From Planctomycetota bacterium (lineage in GTDB: Bacteria > Planctomycetota > B15-G4), in assembly GCA_029259745.1 (NCBI GenBank), contig JAJDEO010000037.1:1-61133 (forward strand): a stretch of DNA of 61,133 bases. The letters run 5' to 3'. The notes beneath the pieces were generated by a model. The model searched no databases. It worked only from the letters and a program-made list of their open reading frames with translations, and had not been told where the DNA came from. Shown one piece after another: positions 57,516-61,133 of the stretch. Position numbers and translations under genes: made by a program. Position 1 is the first letter of the stretch. Every line of letters starts with the position of its first letter.

Positions 57516-60500
57516 ATGAACGGACGTGGAGGACTCCTGATTGCGCTCGGCGCGATCCTTGTCATCGCCGGCATTGCGGCATTCTTCCTGCTGAGCGACG
57601 ACGCAGGTCAGGGCGTTGACGTCGCGCTCATCGACGTCGGCGAGGTGAAGAGCAACGCCCTGGACCTGCCGGACGTCGCCCTCGACGAGCGCGGTCCCGA
57701 ACGCATCGCGATCGCCGACATCTCACCGGCGGACGCCCCCGAGAAAGTCGCGAGTCGCTCGCTGCCGGCCTCGTACCGCGCCGCCCTCGCGAAGGTCATC
57801 GGGCGCGTCGTGCTCGAAGACGGCACGCCCGTCACCGACCTCGACGTCATGATCGGCGGAGGACGTCTCGGCACGATGCGCGTGCCGCGCGACGCCTTCT
57901 TCGACAACCCGGCGATGCTCGAAGAGAACGCCATGCTCGACGTGATCGCCGGACGCGCCGTCACCGACGCCGAGGGGCGCTTCGAGATGACGGACGTCGA
58001 GCCGCGCACGATCGGCCTCGTGCTGCTCGATCCCGGCGGACCGCGCTCGCATTATACGCTGCTCACGAAGACGCCGAGCACCGGCTCCGTCACCGACCTC
58101 GGCGACATCGTGATGCCGCTCGGCATCATCTTCCGCGGCCGCGTCGTCGACGAAGCCGGTGAGCCGGTCGTCAACGCCCGCGTACGCGCCGCCGAGCTGC
58201 CGCCGTTCCCCGGCGTCGAAGCCGTCGCGGACGTGCGTCCGGGCTCGGCTGTCGTGGTCACCGATCGCGAGGTGACGTTCTTCTACCGTCCGCCCGAACG
58301 CCTCATGCGTCTCGAGAAGTACATCCCCGTCCCGACGGCCTACACGAACGATGCCGGCGAGTTTGTTCTCGAGAGCGTTCCGCAGGGCCTGATTTCCGTG
58401 CTCATCGACCGCATCGACCGCGCTCCGGCGATGCACGGCCCGACACCGTCGGGCGCGCCGGGCGGTGAGCGCGACCTCGGTGACATCCGCATGGATGCCG
58501 GCGTTGCGATGGTCGGCCACGTCGTCGACGGCGAAGGGGAACCGATCGCTGGCGCCGAGGTGCTCGCTGGCAACGGCGTCGGCGGCGGCATGATTCCCGT
58601 CACGATCCTGAAGGGCGCCGTCTTCACCGACGAAAACGGGCGCTTCGAAGTGCCCGGGCTGACGCCGACCACGGGACGCGTGGCCGCCAAGTCGCCCGAG
58701 CGCAGCACGTTCGTGGTGAGCGAAGAAGTCGTGGCAGGACAAGACGAGCCGACCATCGTCATCCCGCAGCCGCTCTCGATCACGGCGCTCGTCTTCGACG
58801 AATCCGACGAGCCCGTCTCCGGCGTGACCTTCTTCGGCCGCAGCCTGCCCGACATGGACGCCGACGAACTCCCGAACTTCCTCAAGCCGCCGGCCGCGAT
58901 GCCGACGCGCGCCGACGAGGTCGACGCGGGCGTCTATGAACTCGAGAAGCTCGATCCCGCCGTGTGGGAGATCGCCGCGCGCGTGCCGGGCTACGGCACG
59001 GCCGTCGAGGTGATCGATCTGCGTGAGAGCGGACGTGAGCGCATCGAGTTCCGGCTCGAAGGCGGCGCCGAACTCAGCGTCACGGTGGCGAGCGCTTCCG
59101 ACGAGGAACCGATCGAGCACGCGATGGTGGACGTCTTCTCACCCGGCGAGGACTTCCCGATCCAGTCGGCGCGCACGAGCGCGAACGGCGTGGCGAACTT
59201 CCGCGACCTGCCGCCCGGCGAAGTCTCCCTGCTCGTCACCCACCCCGCACTTGCCGTGAAGGAAGCCACCGCGACGGTGCGTGACGACGAGCTGACCGAA
59301 TCGGTCGTGCTGCTCGACGTCGGCGCGACGATCCGCGGCTCGGTGCTCGACAACGGTCGCGCGCCGGCCCAGCCGATGATGGTGACGCTCACGCACGACA
59401 ACGACGGCATCGCCGACTTCAGCGACGCACTCATTCCGCTTCTCACCTACACCGACCGCGACGGCAACTTCGAGTTCCTCGACGTCGATCCCGGTTCGCT
59501 CGAACTGCAGGCCCGGCCGATGTTCGACCAGGGCCTCGGGCCGACGGCGATCGGAATGATGATGTCGCAGTCGCCGCTCGCGAAGGAGGAGCTCGAGGTC
59601 GGGCCGGGCGCCGACATCTCGACGACGCTGATCGTCGGAAGCGGCTACGCCGATATCGAAACGGGAAGCCTGCACGGACGCCTGCTCGTCAACGGTCGTC
59701 CCCCGCAGGACTGGACCGTGTTCGTGTGGGGCAAGATCCGCCGGTCGGCGATCATCAACGACGACGGCACGTTCGACATCGGTGTCGTCGCGGCCGGTGA
59801 CGTCGAGCTTCGCTTCAGCGCGCACGGCATGAACTTCAGCCGCGGCATCGCGGCGAGTGAGACCGCCCAGGTCGCCGTCGGTGAGCGCAAGTTCATCGAC
59901 GTCTCGGTGCGCGTCGGCTCGGTGTCGGGGCGCGTCATCTCCGGCGACGACGGCGAGCCGCTCGAAGGCATTCGGCTCTTCGCGCAGCAGGCCGAGAGCA
60001 AGGGCCGCAGCTGGGGCAGCTCCGGCGCCGTGTCCAAGGCCGATGGCTCGTTCGAGATCGACCCGATCGAGGCCGGCGAGTACACGCTCAACTCCTGGGC
60101 CGAAGGCTACGCCGCCGCGTCGAGTGAGCCGTTCGAAGTCGGCGAGATGCAGCGTCGCACAGGGCTGACGTTGGTCGTGCGCCGCGCGATTGTCGTGAGC
60201 GGAACCGTCAACGTGGTCGGCCTCGACGAAGACCCGTCATTCATGCGACTCGTCGCGAAGCGCGACGACACCGGCGACCAAGACGGCGCCTGGGTCGACC
60301 GCGAGACCGGCGAGTTCGAGTTCGACCGCCTCTCGCCCGGACAGTGGACGATCAGCCTGGCAACCGAGTTCGACGAGGAAGCGTTCGAGCCCGTCACCAT
60401 CAACGTCGTGCAGCCGCTCGACGACCTCGTCCTGACGTTCAACTACTCGGAACCCGAGCCCGAACCCGACGACGAGACGAAGGCCCAGCTCCAGGCACTC

Positions 60501-60521
60501 GGCTACGTCGGCGACGGCTGA
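57516..60521 (+). CDS. Membrane-anchored protein with repeated carboxypeptidase-regulatory-like domains
   Basis: The 1001-residue protein has one N-terminal membrane segment (residues 6-27, LLIALGAILVIAGIAAFFLL). A series of seven or eight Ig-like modules of the CarboxypepD_reg type follows, each with a core such as IGRVVLEDGTPV, FRGRVVDEAGEPVVNARV, VGHVVDGEGEPIAGAEV or GRVISGDDGEPLEGIRL, and a TDENGRFEV-type strand. It should face the periplasm or outside. No catalytic domain is present. The C-terminus ends AQLQALGYVGDG, very like the end of the PF00884 protein. The ATG at 57516 follows GAGG. Confidence 0.85.
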   Translation: MNGRGGLLIALGAILVIAGIAAFFLLSDDAGQGVDVALIDVGEVKSNALDLPDVALDERGPERIAIADISPADAPEKVASRSLPASYRAALAKVIGRVVLEDGTPVTDLDVMIGGGRLGTMRVPRDAFFDNPAMLEENAMLDVIAGRAVTDAEGRFEMTDVEPRTIGLVLLDPGGPRSHYTLLTKTPSTGSVTDLGDIVMPLGIIFRGRVVDEAGEPVVNARVRAAELPPFPGVEAVADVRPGSAVVVTDREVTFFYRPPERLMRLEKYIPVPTAYTNDAGEFVLESVPQGLISVLIDRIDRAPAMHGPTPSGAPGGERDLGDIRMDAGVAMVGHVVDGEGEPIAGAEVLAGNGVGGGMIPVTILKGAVFTDENGRFEVPGLTPTTGRVAAKSPERSTFVVSEEVVAGQDEPTIVIPQPLSITALVFDESDEPVSGVTFFGRSLPDMDADELPNFLKPPAAMPTRADEVDAGVYELEKLDPAVWEIAARVPGYGTAVEVIDLRESGRERIEFRLEGGAELSVTVASASDEEPIEHAMVDVFSPGEDFPIQSARTSANGVANFRDLPPGEVSLLVTHPALAVKEATATVRDDELTESVVLLDVGATIRGSVLDNGRAPAQPMMVTLTHDNDGIADFSDALIPLLTYTDRDGNFEFLDVDPGSLELQARPMFDQGLGPTAIGMMMSQSPLAKEELEVGPGADISTTLIVGSGYADIETGSLHGRLLVNGRPPQDWTVFVWGKIRRSAIINDDGTFDIGVVAAGDVELRFSAHGMNFSRGIAASETAQVAVGERKFIDVSVRVGSVSGRVISGDDGEPLEGIRLFAQQAESKGRSWGSSGAVSKADGSFEIDPIEAGEYTLNSWAEGYAAASSEPFEVGEMQRRTGLTLVVRRAIVVSGTVNVVGLDEDPSFMRLVAKRDDTGDQDGAWVDRETGEFEFDRLSPGQWTISLATEFDEEAFEPVTINVVQPLDDLVLTFNYSEPEPEPDDETKAQLQALGYVGDG

Positions 60522-61133
60522 CCCGGAGCGGCGGCGAGTCCGCCGGATCGGAACAAGGCTCGAGCGAGCCACTGGGAACGGACGCGCGTTCGCAGGCTCT
60601 ACGCCGTGAAGACGAGCGTGCCGCCGCGCCGCGCGTCCATCGTCCTGTCGTGCCCTTTTGGACGCCCGGCAGCCCCTGAGCCGTGTCCGAGCGCCGACAT
60701 CCCCGTCAATCGACGACGGCGGCCAAGCACAAAAAGCACACCGCACCATCCCCCGTACGCCGCGCTCCGCCTGAGCTCCGCAAGGGCTCCACTCCGCGCG
60801 GCTGTCCTGACGACGAAGACCGCGTCAGGACGATCACGAGAAGGCAAGACCGGCACCCGACTCACGAGCACCAAAGGCCACCTGCAAGGCACCCCAAGAT
60901 CTCGCAGCCAACCGTCCCCGAGGATCATCGATCCCACGTGCCCTCCAGGTCACGTCGACCGAACCTCCGCCCCGAGCACCACTTACCCCTCCCCCCCGTC
61001 CGGTCGTGCCCTTCGCCAAGACCGGCAGCACCCGAGCCGTCGGCGGGTGACGGGGACGGCGGCAGCGACTTCACGGCGCCGAAACACGCGCCACGCGATC
61101 CCACCGACGCATCGAGCCGTGCCCGAGCGCCGA
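60522..61133. other. 612-base stretch without a gene, with partial repeats
   Basis: No frame has family motifs. GCGGCGGCGAGTCCGCCG at about 60530-60550 may fold as a weak terminator. A segment at 60646-60697 (starting TGTCGTGCCC, ending GAGCCGTGTCCGAGCGCCGA) recurs partly at 61002-61040 and again at 61114-61133, the latter matching at 19 of 20 bases. Confidence 0.5.

Overview
The window is high-G+C DNA from a Gram-negative bacterium, most probably a member of the Planctomycetota. The reasons are indirect: many secreted proteins and lipoproteins with FG-GAP, SBBP, NHL, TolB-like and carboxypeptidase-regulatory repeats, a PF00884 (sulfatase-superfamily) lipoprotein, a SigZ-like ECF sigma factor, and a C-terminal sandwich domain of the 'FQFWSSDPG...ATNGV' type that I associate with that phylum. 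LolA-, MMPL- and LpxL-like genes imply an outer membrane. No ribosomal RNA, tRNA, CRISPR array or transposase was found.

Layout. 1-2.7 kb: three related secreted proteins on the minus strand, with two palindromic hairpin elements and the remnant of an FG-GAP gene. 2.7-11 kb: housekeeping and accessory genes (esterase, cold-shock protein, rhodanese, FG-GAP lipoprotein, YyaL-type thioredoxin-fold protein, MFS exporter, D-threonine-aldolase-like PLP enzyme). 11-14.4 kb: a BlaI/M56 (BlaR1-like) regulatory pair with cop-box operators; the M56 protein has a very large repetitive, charged tail. 14.4-30.3 kb: a type II polyketide cluster with the gene content and order of aryl polyene (APE) clusters. 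One leftward operon (24.0 to 14.4 kb) carries acyltransferase, ACP, COG4648 membrane protein, dehydratase, GT2, LpxL-like acyltransferase, thioesterase, LolA-like protein, MMPL exporter, DUF3261 lipoprotein, ketosynthase and KS-like partner. A second leftward operon (30.3 to 25.9 kb) carries ketoreductase, flavoprotein, ketosynthase, KS-like partner and dehydratase. A flavoprotein gene on the plus strand lies between them. No aryl-CoA/ACP ligase or ammonia lyase is present. 30.4-38.8 kb: a TolB-like propeller, RNA-repair genes rtcB-rtcA, a small DinB-like protein, a membrane protein, a DUF4331 protein and a lipoprotein.

38.8-40.3 kb: two abutting hairpin elements, then a minus-strand unit made of a 102-residue reading frame, a SigZ-like sigma factor with a cysteine-rich tail, and a previously unlisted 37-residue peptide with nine cysteines in its last fourteen residues. 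40.4-61.1 kb: PEP carboxykinase (GTP), lipoproteins, a thioredoxin/NHL protein, an SGNH hydrolase with an OafA-like acyltransferase, an SBBP-repeat protein, a zinc metallopeptidase, a frameshifted secreted-protein gene, a PF00884 enzyme with Thr at the nucleophile position, an inositol-monophosphatase-like protein and a 1001-residue carboxypeptidase-regulatory-repeat protein.

The cluster genes work together as follows: KS and KS-like partners, ketoreductase and two dehydratases would extend and desaturate a chain on the ACP; the flavoproteins would tailor it; the acyltransferases, GT2, COG4648 protein, LolA-like protein, DUF3261 lipoprotein and MMPL exporter would attach it to a lipid and move it to the outer membrane.
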